A stretch of DNA of 64,000 nt from Larix kaempferi (GCA_027924585.1 BSBM01000125.1:1679001-1743000); one strand, 5' to 3'. Positions 34,960-47,442 are shown, numbered from the stretch's first letter. Program-made: numbers and translations. The notes: generated by a model not told the origin, from the sequence alone.

Positions 34960-37146
34960 TGTTGGCCATAACTGACCCAAAGGTTTTCTATAAGACCCAG
35001 GTTCTTTGCGGTTTCCCCTTGGACCAACAAAACCCCTTCGCACCGGCCCTTTCGGCAACAACCTGGAAGCAGGCTGAGGTCTCACCCGAGGTGTATCTAT
35101 GGGGTACCGCGGAATAAGATTTCCACAGTAAGTGATGAGCTGCTTGGACGGACGAGTTGCGCAACACCACAGAGGGGTAGGTGCTGCGAGGGAAGACTAC
35201 ACAACAACGGGAAATGCTGCGGTCCGCACTACTATGTTCTTCTACCGCAGGACTTCCACTGAAGCTGTGAACAATTCAACTTTATTCTATACTCGGATTA
35301 TCTTGAAATGCTTAAGGTACTAAAATGAATATCATTCATCCATTCCTTCAGATGCTTACTGTCTAGTCCTCTAACATTCATTCATTAACTCAAGATATCA
35401 TGATTCGAATATAGCCGATTGATCTAATCCACAATTATACATCCCTTTGCTGCGCGTAAGAAAGTATCTAACGATTTGACCGATTTACTGTCTTCATACA
35501 CCAGAATAAATGTTCACCATTCAACCATTCATGCGAATCTTAACATATCATTTCCATACTTATCTTGATGGTAAATGCATATAAAAACTCTCTCATAACA
35601 GTATGCAAGGAAACATTTAGACATTCATTGACAGAAAATACAAGTAAGCATTCATTCATAAACACAATCACACAACAAGAGATTTAACGTGGTTCACTCC
35701 CCCGAGTGGGAAGCTACGTCCACAAGAACAGTTGGTAATATATTTCTTTAGAAAGGGATGGGGACAACTGTTCTTAGTCTACGCACTCAGCTGCAGACTA
35801 TCCTTCATTAGAGGAAGTTTCAATTTAAAATGGGCCTTCCAAAAATAATACAAATTCCATGTCATCATATATTAGCCAATCAAAATGCTTTAAAATTAAA
35901 AAAGGGAACACCTAAAAAAATTGGAGGGAAAAAATAAAAACTATTTTTTTGGATCGTATTTTCAACTTATCTCCTTGTAGGTTTACTTAAATTTCAAGCG
36001 GGAGGACTCGTTGGATGCATAATTAAACTATGCATCCAACGAGTACCCATGTTGCATACTTTTAACAACATCCACAACATGAAAAATCGAAAATAAATTA
36101 AAAAAAGTGTTTTCTCTCACTAGAAACACGTTTTTTAATGTATTTTCGATTTTTCATGGTGTGGATGTTGTTAAAAGTATGCAACATGGGTACTCGTTGG
36201 ATGCATAATTTAATTATGCATCCAATGAGTCCTTCTGCTTGAAATTTGAGTAAGCCTACAAGAAGATAACTTGAAAATACGATCCAAAAAAGTAGTTTTT
36301 TTACTCTCTCTCTACTATTATTTTCTTATTTTCTTATTATTTTCCTTAGGAGGCCCATTTTTTACCCAAATATCCTCTAATGCCTCTCAGCTGCAGATCC
36401 TTTACAATCTTCTCGACTTTAAGAGATTTTACAATACAAAAGTCATACAAAGATTAACTCTAGCAATCAACTCACTAGCCCCATCCTATACAAAATTATC
36501 TTCTTAAATAGATCATGCCTAGAGGTCATGTCTTTACAAAATCGAAGACCTAAACCCAAAAAACCTTAGGGTTTACAAACTGCATCAGTTTCCCTAAACC
36601 AGCTTGCTGGCATCTGGTAGCGTCTGCTACATCATGGCGGTTTTCCACGTCTTCAACCCGTCTCTATCATCCTTCCTGTCGCACGCGTGCCAACAGGTCA
36701 CCTCCTCTAAACCATTCACCTCTAACGGTTTCTCCCACCAAGCGTGCCAAGATGTCGCTTTCTTCAACAATATCGTGCATTGGACGCCTTCCTGATTTGC
36801 TCATGCCCGCCGCTTGGCACTTCCAGAGCATCTTTCCAAAAATAGACCATTATCGGTCCATTTGATATCTGCACCTGATCCATGTCCAGCACTTTGCTTT
36901 GATGGTTCCACGTGTCCTGATTTCTTCACAACATTGCTTCCTCGCAGCACTGGTCTTCACGGTGCTTCCCAAAATTCACATGTTGCGCACAGCTTCGCAG
37001 CCCGATCAAAACTTGGGTGCTGTGCACATCTTCGCAGCGTCCTCCATACTTAGACAAAATTGTATTTATGAGCTGCGCTCATCTCAGCTTTCCCTTCTTA
37101 CCTCAAAAAGGTGTTTCCAAAAATTTGTCTCAATCTGGGCCCAACA
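34960..37146 (-). repeat. 3' LTR of element C
   Basis: 2187 bp including a 577-bp insertion at 35806-36382; without it about 1610 bp, matching the 1615-bp partner. Plus-strand ends TGTTGGCCATAAC and GGGCCCAACA. Confidence 0.92.
35806..36382. mobile_element. Foldback (MITE-like) element in the LTR of C
   Basis: Absent from the right LTR, where the site reads ATCCTTCCTCTC. The ends CATTAGAGGA and TCCTCTAATG are inverted repeats. Internally, 35938-36100 and about 36135-36298 form a long imperfect palindrome, GGATCGTATTTTCAA pairing with TTGAAAATACGATCC. Each arm holds its own 39-bp palindrome (36006-36044 and 36192-36230) built on CTCGTTGGATGCAT. It has no coding frame. No target duplication is evident, and about 22 bp of LTR sequence present in the partner is missing beside the insertion, so family assignment is open. 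Confidence 0.8.
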
Positions 37147-37161
37147 TGCCCCTAACACTTA
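37147..37161 (-). promoter_or_regulatory. Polypurine-tract candidate of element C
   Basis: Minus-strand TAAGTGTTAGGGGCA directly precedes the LTR start TGTTGGGCCC. The purine run is short. Confidence 0.5.
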
Positions 37162-37437
37162 CATGTGGCTCGTCCCTGAGCCACTTACTGTTTCAGTTCT
37201 CTCACTCTGCTCAGCGACCGGTGGAACTAGTTTGGCTGCGAAATCATTATATACACCGAGCAACTGCTTCAATGCTTCTTCGGTATATTTCTCAACTTGC
37301 TGAACTGTTTCGAGCAGCGCTGGAGTTATTTCCTCTCCAATCTGTCCCTATACCTGCTCCTGGTTCTCGCGTAGTTCCTTCATTTTGTCCTCTATCTGCT
37401 GCGACACTGCCATGGCATCCTTCAGGAGCTGCTGTGA

Positions 37438-40044
37438 CTAATTATCCATCTCAGTCTCTTTTTCACATAGTGCCTGGACTTCCTTCTTTAAGCCGGATAT
37501 CTCCTTGTATCTCAGTAGCCTCTCCCTGGGTGGCAGAGCTTTGACCTCTGTGTCCAATTTGTCCAACGCAGTTTGTTTTTCCTTTACCACGGTCTTCACT
37601 TGTTGCAGTGCTTGATCTTCTTTGAGAGCAGTGAATGCCTTGGAAACTTGTTCCAACAGCTCTTGGTACTGAGTCATGCTGCTCGTTATGTTATGTTTCG
37701 TGGTACTGACGGCTTGTTCTCTCAACTATTGCTCAGTTAATGGTGTCTGCTCATTCATCTTCTTTTGTAGTGCAGCGAGATCGGCCTCATAGAGGATATC
37801 CTTATCCTGCATCTCCACCTTCAATGATATGACCTTTTCGTCGATCCTCAAAACCGTGTCTGAAGGATCATCCTAGAGTTATATGCCTTCAATATCCATG
37901 GCAACAGTGGATATGGTATTCTCCAGATTTTTCCAGCGGTCCTGTTCATCGCGCAACTGCATGTCTACACGCACCTCCAGCTGTCTGTTTGCTGTGGTGA
38001 GCTCAGCTTGTGACTTCATTGACTCCACCGTCCATTCATGCATCTCTTCAATGACATGCGTGTGGATGAAATGCAATCCTGGTAACATGATCTTTTCCAA
38101 GTCGAGCTCTACCCTCTCGACTCCCTTTGTGTCCAACATGACTTGTTCTGCCATTGGAAATGCAATAGCCAATGGGTCCACATGGACAATCCTGGTTTTC
38201 ACTGGAAGCGTTATAGCTAGCTGCGGGGGTTCTTGCTATGAAGTTCCTACTGACCTCCCTTCAGCTGATGTGTCACGCGACAAGGTAAGGCTTTTCTGGA
38301 CATCGTCCATTTTATTCATCAGGCCTTGCATTGCGAGCCGCATCTTTTGCAGGTCATCCTGGACGACCATATCCTTCTTTTCCCTAGCCGCCATGAGCTC
38401 CTTCATTTGTTCTAAGACTGTTTCAGCTATCATCTCGTAGTCATCATCATTGAGGATTGCCTTAGATTGGGTCTTTGTAGCCTTCATCTTCTTTCTTGCC
38501 TTCGGCTTCTGCAGAGTCTCTGGCTCTTTCTGCTTTCCTATTTCTTCCACAATTGGGCATGCGAGTGGTATTGGCTCATCCTCTTCGGAATTTGTCTCAA
38601 CATCCATGACTTCCACATGGAAGTCAGCGGGCCAATCCTTCATAGGGCTTCAATTTCCTCCTCATACATGTGGTAGCTACCTGGGAACCACTCTGGCTTC
38701 TTCATTCTTTCCTTTGGTGAAATGAAGATACACCGCATGTCTACGCTGAAGTCTAGCACGCGGATGTACTTCGACGTTATCTGCTTTGTGATGCAGGGTG
38801 TTCGGACAATCGCATCGCGCAGCTGAGTGTAATATTGCTAGAACACCTCAGCTGTTGCATGCTGTCGCTTTGCGATGACGTTTGCCCAAAGGTTGGCATA
38901 CCGAAATCCTCTGGGATCACTCGTTTCTATATAAATACCCACATAGTCCCTTGGCTCCTTCCATCCACAAAAAGCGATGAGGATGATGAGCCATGTGAAA
39001 TGGAACTGTCCACCATTTACCTGGACATCATTGAGTTCGTCCAAAAACTCGTTCAGAAGAAATTGACACCAGTTGAACTCGGTGCCTTCAGGCGCTACGA
39101 CACCAAGTAATACTGTGCCCGCAGGCACTTCCGGAGGCCTAGCCATTCTGAGGATTTTTCCTTCAAGTAACTGGGTCACAAATCTTGTCATTCTGTCCTC
39201 AATGTCTTTTGTGGGAAAATCTCTTTTCCCCTTTATCAATGGTTGACTTTTCTTCATTTTCTCAACAGCTTCTTTTTCTTTGCTCTTCCCTTGGAAGAAC
39301 TGCTTGGGATCCTTACCATGATTGCTGAGACCTATTATGCGGTGGATCAAGGCAATATTGACATCAATGTTTTTATCTAGCCATAGATATCCCTGGTGGG
39401 TTCGCGCCATCAACGTGCAAACCACCGCGTTAACTTCCGCTGAACGGTCAAAATTTGGCAGTCTGAGGAGGTTTAACAAGCCTAACGGAACTACCGGTGT
39501 CAGCCAACTCTCGGTAACCAAGTTAGGTGTGCCCTTGGCATCTTTCCTCCAGCACATGTACTAGTCAGGTTGGAATTGTGGGTATTAGGCGCATGGGGCT
39601 CTTCCTTTTGTATGCCTAGGAGGTCAAAATCCTTCTACTTGCAGTTTGGAATCTTTCCAAGCAGATTCTTAGCAACCTCTACATGCTTTGAGATCGGCGA
39701 CAATGGGATCTCATACTTGGCGCTCTTGACCAATTTGAAGACTGGGGCATCCAACGCCCGTGGTGATATATACTCTTGTGTCAGCTTCAATGGTTCTTTT
39801 TGAAAGACTGGCAATTTTTGTGCCATTTGGCATATCTTTAGGGTCTTGCTTCGTGGTGCAGTTACGTCTTTCCCTTTGTCTTGCATGACCGGATTATGAC
39901 AGGTGATCTTCTGGATGCTTTCCCTGGATCGATTACAACCTTCTTGGCAGGGGTTTTCATTAACTTTGCAATTCCTCCGTGCTGAAAGACTCTAAGTGTT
40001 TCTTCAATTGTCATTTCTTCTTCTTTATAGGAAGGTTCGGACAT
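37438..40044 (-). pseudogene. Additional 3' reading frame of element C (aORF)
   Basis: Sense-strand frame pieces between pol and the 3' LTR: 40044-39862 (MSEPSYKEEEMTIEETLRVF), 39886-39635, 39557-38838 (240 codons, including MARTHQGYLWLDKNIDVN and IHRIIGLSNHGKDP), 38643-38236, 38202-37879 and 37725-37438. The last three share one frame and are rich in Lys, Glu and Gln with heptad-like spacing, suggesting coiled coil. Together they span about 2.6 kb, room for some 850 residues. I see no signal peptide, transmembrane segment or envelope feature. Extra 3' frames of unknown role are known in some plant gypsy lineages. Frame changes near 39870 and 39600 and several stops break it. Confidence 0.7.
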
Positions 40045-40572
40045 TTACTGGTTAGCTAAAGGCTATGATAATCAAATGACAGAAGAATACTAGCTCAGGG
40101 AGTGATCGCAAGAAAATTCTAAGTGCTAGGTAATGCCCGCAAGTCCTGTAGCGGTGTTATTTATAGGCACAGCTAGGTCCTCCCCGCGCCTCCCAACGGT
40201 TAGATGAACATTTAATGAGTTGTCCATTGGTGAATTTGAGCAGATCCTTCCATCTTTTCCATCATCAACGTGTCCAGAACGGCTATCTTTCCTTTAAATG
40301 TTCGAGCGGTTCGTTGCAATGGTCACGTAATGGCTATATTTTTCCAACGACAATGTAACGGCTATTTTTCTGAGTGTTGCGCGGCAAGCCATCTGAGATC
40401 TTATGCAGTTACTTCGCAGTGCCACAAATGTTTGACTGCGTGGTTTCCCTTTGTTTTTTTTTGCTGCGCGGTACACACATTGCTCTATTAACATACATGT
40501 ACAGACTCTTTCACATTTCCAGTGTCCAATTTCAACTGTACCTGACACTTGGAAATCTCTCTCTCTTCTTAT
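40045..40572 (-). other. Spacer between pol and the 3' frame of C
   Basis: About 530 bp without a supported frame on the coding strand. It may hold a promoter or splice acceptor for the downstream frame, but nothing specific is visible. Confidence 0.4.
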
Positions 40573-41700
40573 CATTCAGGATGCTGCGAAGCAGGGCTGT
40601 CATGATACAGCTTCAGCCTGCTTCCATTTATCAAAGTGGGTAGAGTATCACCAGCTAAGTTGGCTAACTGGACTACACCAGTGTTAGTAACATGTATTAT
40701 AGTATAGGGACCAAGCCAATGCATTTTAAATGTACCAGTAAATTTCATGAATTTGCTGTCATATAGGAGAACTAGGTCACCTACCTAAAAGCTCTTATTC
40801 CTTATATGGCGATCATGCCAAGATTTCTCTCGGTCTTTTTGAGCTTGCTGGTGAAATCCATAAATGAAATGATCTTCCTCCAATCCAACAAGGTGTAGCA
40901 ACTTTTCTTCTAATGCTGTGCGGTCTGCCATCTCTGTGAACACAACGATACTCAAACTAGGGACAATGTACTCCATTGGAATTATAGCTTCCTGCCCATA
41001 AGCCAACTAAAAAGGTGTGTGTCTTGTCAATTTCTTGTAGGTCGTCCTGTATGCCCATAATACATAAGAAACGCACAGATCCCAATCATCTCTATTCACA
41101 TTGCAAACCTTAGTCAGTGCGTTATCCATAATTTTATTGAAGGCCTCTACAGTGCCATTCGCCTGTGGATGATAAGGAGTACTGTACTAATGACGAATCT
41201 AGAATTCTTCTGTAAGTGCCTCAATAGTTTTGTTCAAAAAATGAGTACCTTGGTCACTCATCAAAATCTTTGGACAGCCAAATCTTGATAATATTTTTTC
41301 AAAGATGAACTACGCAATAGTACTAGCGCTGCAGTCCTTGACTGGCTTTGCTTCTGCCCATCTGGTGAGGTAATCAGTAGTGGTGATAATATACCTTGTA
41401 CCAGTTCTCTTCCTTGGTGGGTTTATGGGACCCACAAAATCAATTTCCCACTTCTCAAATGCCTGCAAGGTTAACTGTGGATTTAATGGCATTTCATCTC
41501 TTCGTGAGGGTCTCCCTGTCCTTTGACAGACATCACAGTTCCGACAGTATTCTTTGGAATCCCTGTGGATGGTAGGCCACCATAGCCCTGCACACAATAT
41601 CTTCTGCGCAGTGTCTCTTCCTACATAGTGACCTCCCGCGACCCATGAATGTGCGTCGGCTAGAATCAATGGTTTCTCATGGTCTAGTACACATCTTCGC
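40573..41700 (-). pseudogene. Integrase of element C
   Basis: HHCC zinc-binding motif: HSWVAGGH near 41645, then CRNCDVC near 41545. The catalytic core has DFVGPI (first Asp, about 41440), SDQGTHF (second Asp, about 41250) and NGTVEAFNK (Glu, about 41160). AYGQEAIIPMEYIVPSL at about 41006 and HDRHIRNKSF follow. A C-terminal stretch with LLYDSKF and KMHWLGPYTI ends at two stops near 40573. Integrase inserts the cDNA into the host chromosome. TAG codons stand where Gln is expected (F*IRH*YSTPY, PF*LAYG), all explained by CAG to TAG. Confidence 0.85.
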
Positions 41701-41780
41701 AGGACTTCATCCGGCCCGAGTTTGTATAACTGGCCTACAATTATAGTGAAATCCGTGGCACATACTACTAGCCATTTCTT

Positions 41781-42488
41781 CTACTGGATAGAAAACTCTT
41801 GCGGTGCCAGCCCTGTTGTTAAGAAATTAATGATATCCTTATAGTAGTCATCAGCAACCTGTATACGGAATAACTGCACATCAGGCAAACTATCTTCAAT
41901 ATTCGTCGGTTCTTCTCCTGACTCAATCCTTGACAGATGATCAGGTCCCAAGTTCAGTCTACCTGGCTTAACAACAATCTCAAAATCATACTCTTGGAAT
42001 AGTAACAGCCATCTGCATATACGCCCCCCTAACACTGGCTTGTTGACCAGGTACTTTAATGCAGAATGGTCAGTGAACATCAGGAAGTGCACACCAAGCA
42101 AGTAATGCCTAAATTTTTGTAGGGCATATACCATTGCAAGGCCTTCCCTCCCAGTAGTGGTATAGTTCTTCTCTACTGTGGAGAGCTTCTTGCTCGAAAA
42201 TGCAATGGGGTGGTCAATACCTCCTTCCCCTGGTTGAGCTAATACAATTCCAAATGCAATGCATGACGCGTCGACATGGACATGAAATGGTTTCGACCAA
42301 TATAGAAAAACTATAATTGGTGCAGTCACCATATTCTCTTTTAATGTATCAAACCCTTGTTCGCATTCCGCGTTCCAGATGAACGGTGCGTCTTTCTTTA
42401 GCAGCTTTTCCATTGTTGCGGTTATCTGTGCATAACCCTTAATGAATTTCCTGTAGTAGCCTGTATGGCCCAAGGTAGAGTGCAGCAT
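41781..42488 (-). pseudogene. RNase H region of element C
   Basis: 235-codon frame starting in the RT connection (GYYRKFIKGYAQITATMEKL). RNase H motifs follow: FHVHVDAS (first catalytic Asp), PIAFSSKKLSTVEKNYTTT with the Glu in GREGLAMVYAL, and FTDHSALKYL. KPGRLNLGPDHLSRIESGEE links to integrase. It removes the RNA strand during reverse transcription. This is the longest undamaged piece of pol, in a different frame from the RT piece upstream. Confidence 0.9.
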
Positions 42489-42493
42489 TTAAC

Positions 42494-43299
42494 TTAAGTT
42501 GGTGTTGACAAATTTACAATTATTGCAATCTTCGCAGGATCCACCATTAATCCTTGCTTACAAACAATATGTCCAAGTAGAATTCCATAAGGAACACAAA
42601 AAATGCATTTCTTCAGATTCAAAGAGATCTGATGCTGTCGACACTTCTCAAGCATCATCCTAAGGTTCGCACAATGGTTCTTCAACAAACCAAAGAAATT
42701 CCAGTCATCAAAATATGCTTCCAAAAACTTATGCATGAAATCTTTAAATGCTGCAACGACAACTCTGGAGAATATGGCTGGTGCGTTCTTCAAGCCAAAA
42801 GGCATTATTGTGTATTGGAACGACTCCCATTCTGTAGCAAACGTCGTCTTATGTCTATCTGCGGGATCAATTCTAATCTAATGATACCCGGAAAAACCAT
42901 CAGTAAATGAATAGGCCTCATTCCCTCCAACATTGTCAAGCACTTCATCTATAAAAGGAGTAGGGAATGGGTCATGCATGGAAGCATCATTCAATTTTCT
43001 GAGATAACACAAATCCTGATCTCACCCTTCGCTTTCTTATCTTGAACGACCATGGGACTAATCCATTCTGATTCCTCAACAGGTTCGATGATTCCTGCTT
43101 CAAGCATTTTATCTAGCTCTGCGCGTACTCTTTCTTTGTAGTGCGGGTTTAGTCTGTATGGTCTCTGCTTCACAGGTTTTGCACCTGGCTTCAAAGGCAT
43201 TTTCATAACTCCTAGGTCTCCCAAAATTCCTTTCATTTCTGTGAATTTTGTTGGAAATAGCTCCTGATACTCTTGCAGGGTGTCTGCGATCTCTGACAC
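42494..43299 (-). pseudogene. Reverse transcriptase of element C
   Basis: 43299-42991 has the N-terminal part: GAKPVKQRPYRLNPHYKERV, LDKMLEAGIIEPVEESEWIS and GEIRIC. 42805-42494 has MPFGLKNAPAIFSRVV and the active-site box YFDDW, then LLGHIVCKQGLMVDPAK. The YxDD box is intact, with Trp following. The central part (42990-42806) is frame-disrupted. It copies element RNA into DNA. The N-terminal piece shares its frame with the Gag-like block and protease upstream. Confidence 0.88.
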
Positions 43300-43368
43300 A
43301 GTCTGATCGTCCTAGTAGTCTCCAATTGCTGCAAAATTTGGTTCTTATTTTGTGCCAATGTTGACCTT

Positions 43369-44205
43369 CTATGTTTTTACTGGTCTGCTCATGTCGGGGA
43401 TTTCCAATGGAGGTCCTTCTACGTCACGCGCACCCTCCGACTTTGGTATGTTTATATTGAGTGGATCGTCATCATCTTCTTCATTTGCATCATCAATGTC
43501 TTCAACTACATTGTAACACTCAATAAGGTGTTCTTCATGTTCCTTCCATTCTGAATGTAGGTGCGCGAGAACATGATCTGGCCCGAAAAATTCCTGCAAT
43601 GTCATATTTTTGTGAGGATAGTCATCCCTGAATATGCATTCCTTAATCATTTGCAATGCCTCATGGATCAGCGGATCCTGTCCCTCAAAGCTGAAGTCCT
43701 TCTGGAAGTTGGCAGTCAACATCTCCCAATTTGTGGTCTCCCTGCGCAACTCCAGGTCTAAGTTCCATTTCTTTGGAATGTCATCATGCAGTGTATGTAC
43801 AAAGAGATGCACCCATTATGTGTGTGGCCTTTCTTCCCATGCCTGTGAACAGACTTCAATGTGTTGACTAGGGTCTATCTGTCCATTGAACTTCTCAATC
43901 TATCCATTGAACTTCTCAAAAGGTAAGGTAACCTTTTCAACAAACCGAATCTGCATCTTAATTCTCCATTGATCCCAAGTGGTCAATGTCTGCTTGTGTT
44001 CATTCCACCATCTGGCGGGTGTGTTGCGCAGCGCTATATCTAATGCTGGTAGTCTGTGCTCATCTGCAATAGTTGTCGTGTATTCTTGGATGAAAGTATA
44101 AACATTAGCAGAACCATCATATGTGGGAATAGGACTTACCTCCTTCCCGATCCAGTGCAGTGATTTCATAACCTGCGCGTACCTTCTTGTTGATACTTCA
44201 TGCAT
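43369..44205 (-). pseudogene. Second Gag-like block of element C, between protease and RT
   Basis: 44205-43900 includes IPTYDGSANVYTFIQEYTTT, TPARWWNEHKQTLTTWDQW and MQIRFVEKV. 43812-43369 includes MHLFVHTLHDDIPKKWNLDL, ETTNWEMLTANFQKDFSFE and an Asp/Glu-rich tail ending in NINIPKSEGARDVEGPPLE. The W-rich pattern is that of retrotransposon Gag (capsid) domains. It lies in the same frame as the protease before it and the RT after it, so it is part of one polyprotein design rather than a random insertion. Whether it works as capsid or in another role is unknown. Confidence 0.7.
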
Positions 44206-44361
44206 TCGTCTTTGCCAATTTTCTAGCCCTGCCTCCGAATCAGAGATGCAGGAGCTGTCACATCTCCAACTGAGTGTGCCATCTGCGGTAGGATTGATAT
44301 AATATTCCTAGTTCTCCGTGAGCTGGTATAGTCTATCCAAGTCTTGAGCCTTGGATTCTTC

Positions 44362-45060
44362 CTAAATTGGCTCACTGTATCTGTCACCATCGACAGGATC
44401 CAACGGTGCGATGACCCTAAGATGCTTTCCTTCAAATATCATCTTCTTTGATTTTAAGTCTATGATAGCCAAGTTATCCATAGCCCAGTCAATTCCTAGT
44501 AGTGCAGGAAAAGGCTGACTATCATCCACAATCTCGATAACTTCAAAGTCTGTCTGACTTTGGACTCCATCGATGTCAACTATCACGTCAGCTAAGCGGC
44601 CAAAAGGTATGAATTTCTCTTGGTTAGCCATTCTTAGCTAGATAGGTGACCATGACAGCTTTGGTTGACCCATCTACTGCCATGTCTGCTTAGTTAAGAC
44701 ATTTACTTCAAAGCCCAGATCAAGGATGACTTCATCCATTTCAAAATCTCCAATCTGTGCGGTAAGTCTCATTTCTTGGCCCGTTCTTTTATTCTTCCTT
44801 ATGTGATGAACTGCACTATCAGAAACCTTTGTTTCGGTTTGTGGCTCATACTGGTTTATGAGCTTCTGTAGCTCTACTATGGCATTTTCACTTTTCAGTA
44901 ACTTCATGCAGCTTCGCAGGAACTGCGCAACGGAGGTGCTGACATCCGTTGTGGTGCTTGTTTTGTCATAGGCCGCTGGCATGTCTTCAACATGCGGTGC
45001 TTGAATGTGCAACGAGATCCTCTGTGTTTCTGTTACTGGCTCTCTGAAGCTATCCCGCAC
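44362..45060 (-). pseudogene. Aspartic protease of element C
   Basis: 45060-44674 ends in a retropepsin active-site region (MDEVILDLGFEVNVLTKQTW, with Asp in D-L-G). 44631-44362 continues the same frame with FGRLADVIVDIDGVQS, FEVIEIVDDSQPFPALLGID and NLAIIDLKSKKMIFEGK, the second half of the fold. A stop separates them near 44640. It would cleave the Gag-Pol polyprotein. Confidence 0.82.
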
Positions 45061-45270
45061 GTTGATAAAGACTTCCTTATTCTTTTGTATATCTATAGCA
45101 GGTATTTTTCCTGGATCTTTTCTTATCCATACTGTCTCAAGAGGAGACTGCTTTGCGTGAGCCTCCCCTGATGTGGAAGCTTCTGCTCCCCTGTCGCGAC
45201 TTGTCTAAGCGCCACTGCGCGTGATGACATTGATGCTCGAGTCTGCTTGTCTTTTCTCTACTGCGATCCA

Positions 45271-47418
45271 TTAGAAGTTCGTGTTTGGCACATCTGTCCG
45301 TCTTCTTTTCTGCATTTCTACTTCTAGCACTGGACAATCTTCAATAACATGGTCAAATGATTTACAATAATTACATGTAGTGCAGGGGTTAACACAATCT
45401 ATGGATACGTGACCTAGTTGGCCACAATTATAACAAATGACCTGGCCGTGGCCTCTTCCCTGCGTCGGGCCCGCATTTCTTCCTCTGCTGCGGTATCCGC
45501 CACCACAACCTCTGTATTTTTCCTTGGTCATATTATGCATTCTCTTGTTTCGGTTGGGTATCTTCTTGTACGCGGTACAAGCCAGCGCCTCTCATTGAGT
45601 CCATGTCTCATTTTCTTTCATTCATCAATTCATATGCACGGCAGTTGGATTCATCATGTCCAACTGACTTACAGAAATTGCAGTATAAATTTTTAGGTGT
45701 TTTCACATATTTATGTATAAGATAACAGTCTTCAGGCCTATGTCCTATGGTTCTACAGATTTCACACCATGGGGCCTGATTCTAATTCAATGGGTTTGAC
45801 GCACCACTGTTAAGATAGTCATGGAATAACGGGAAATGCTCTCTATCATGGCCTTCTCCTTTACAAGTTGTACACCAGACCTCATGTCTAGGCTTGTACC
45901 TTTGTTCTTTGCCATTCTTCATGCTTTGCAACTCTAGTGTCAGGGTGGTCAGCTGGTTCTGGATCTGAGACATCCCAGAACTAGTCTCACCAAACGGCGA
46001 AGCCTCTAGCTTCATTGCGATCTCCAAGGCCTCTGATTGGGACTCAACCTTCTACTACATCAATGGTAACCTAATATGGGGAAACAATGCAGCAATGAAC
46101 CATTCCTTGTGTTGTTCCGGAGCTATAACAAAGCTCACTTGGTCTAATAGGGTCTTGAACTTCTGATCAAACTCCCAAACCGTTTCAGTCGGCTTCTGCT
46201 TTATTTCTTTCAACTCGGTTATACACTGAGATTCAGATTTAGGTTTCTTAAATTCTGCTATGAGCGCAGCTTTAATTTATGCAAGGGTTCTCGGCTGTAT
46301 GGTAGAGTATTTCGTGAACCAATGTAATGCTCTGTCCTTGAAAGTGGTGATGAGTTGTGCTCTCTTCACTGCTTCATCCTGGATTTGTCTTACACTCCAT
46401 ACGACTTCACAAAGAAACCAATGCTGATCAGGGTCTTCTAAGCCAGTTCCTCTAAATATCGGTAGTTTCATATCTATATTTTCCATTGTGATACTAGGTG
46501 GTGGGGCGCCCGAATTAGTGCGCGGCTGCTGTAAAGGGCTCTGTGCAGTAAATACAAATGGGACTATCGGGAGAGACAGACTGGGCTGAGTCTTCTATAG
46601 GGCGGGTTGAGTATTCTTTGGAGAGGGATGAGTATTCTTTTGAGAGGGTTGCGTCTTCTTCTGAGAGGGCTGTGTCTTGGGTGGGTTTTGAGAAAAAGGC
46701 GGTGCGGTCTCTGCAACCGGTAGGTTCTCAAGGGTGAATGGTGGTGCGGCTTCATTGTCAATGTTACACGGGATCTCAGTATTAATATGGAGTCCAGGGC
46801 CTCCAAGTTTCTTATTAAACTTATATCTTTTACCACTTCTAAGATTATGTGTTTCTTCGTCCGAATCACTAAATATACTGTTTACCATGACCAAATTTAA
46901 GAATATTACTGCATTCTTAAACCACCTTTCTCAACTAACAACATCTTAATGTATAGACTGAGATTGTTCAGGAAATTACCTTGAAAACCTCCGAAGAAGT
47001 CTGCTTCTGCTTGGCTGTAGGATTTGAGTGTGTCTACAACAAATTCTGTTACGAAGCCTTCTAGCATATGATCAACCAAAAAATCGACTGCATGCGCCAA
47101 TGGGCTGTCTATTGCTTTGAGCTGCGCCGTGAGCTCAAGAGTCCACTCTATAGGAACTCCTCCTTGAAAACAAGTTTTCTTCTCTGCGAGCCGCAAGATC
47201 CACGAATGCAGCTCGTTGGGAAATTATGCCCAAAAAATATCGTGAATATCGTTAAACATATATCTGTCTGACCACTGTGTGTCACTTAGACGTGGATGTC
47301 TATTCTCTTGTCTTTTAAAGTCTCTTATAGTCTTGTCCCACCAAGCGTGGATTTCTGTATTTTCAGGATGCCAGTTGTCAGAGCCTTCCGGGAACTGGTA
47401 TTCTTCGTCACACATCAC
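45271..47418 (-). pseudogene. Gag and nucleocapsid of element C
   Basis: Pieces in order: 47418-47224 and 47196-46906 (N-terminal, unassigned), 46894-46595 (Pro/Gln/Thr-rich linker with a PSQKKTQ-type repeat), 46486-46277 (capsid-like: FRGTGLEDPDQHWFLCE, FKDRALHWFTKYS), 46027-45782 (CTTCKGEGHDREHF, a knuckle with the last Cys changed to Phe) and 45540-45271 (CYNCGQLGHVSIDC, a canonical CCHC knuckle, plus CNYCKSFDHVIEDC). Gag forms the particle and the knuckles bind element RNA. The frame shifts between 46906 and 46894 and again before 45540. Confidence 0.8.
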
Positions 47419-47442
47419 GGTTGCAACTAAGCACGGATTCTA

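Noticed and set aside
36814-37544. Overlapping plus-strand frames of 79-175 codons
   Set aside because: They lie in the LTR of element C or antisense to its 3' frame; overlapping shadows without domains.
37438-40044. Envelope gene of a retrovirus-like element
   Set aside because: No signal peptide, transmembrane segment or furin-like site is visible; coiled-coil character alone is not enough.
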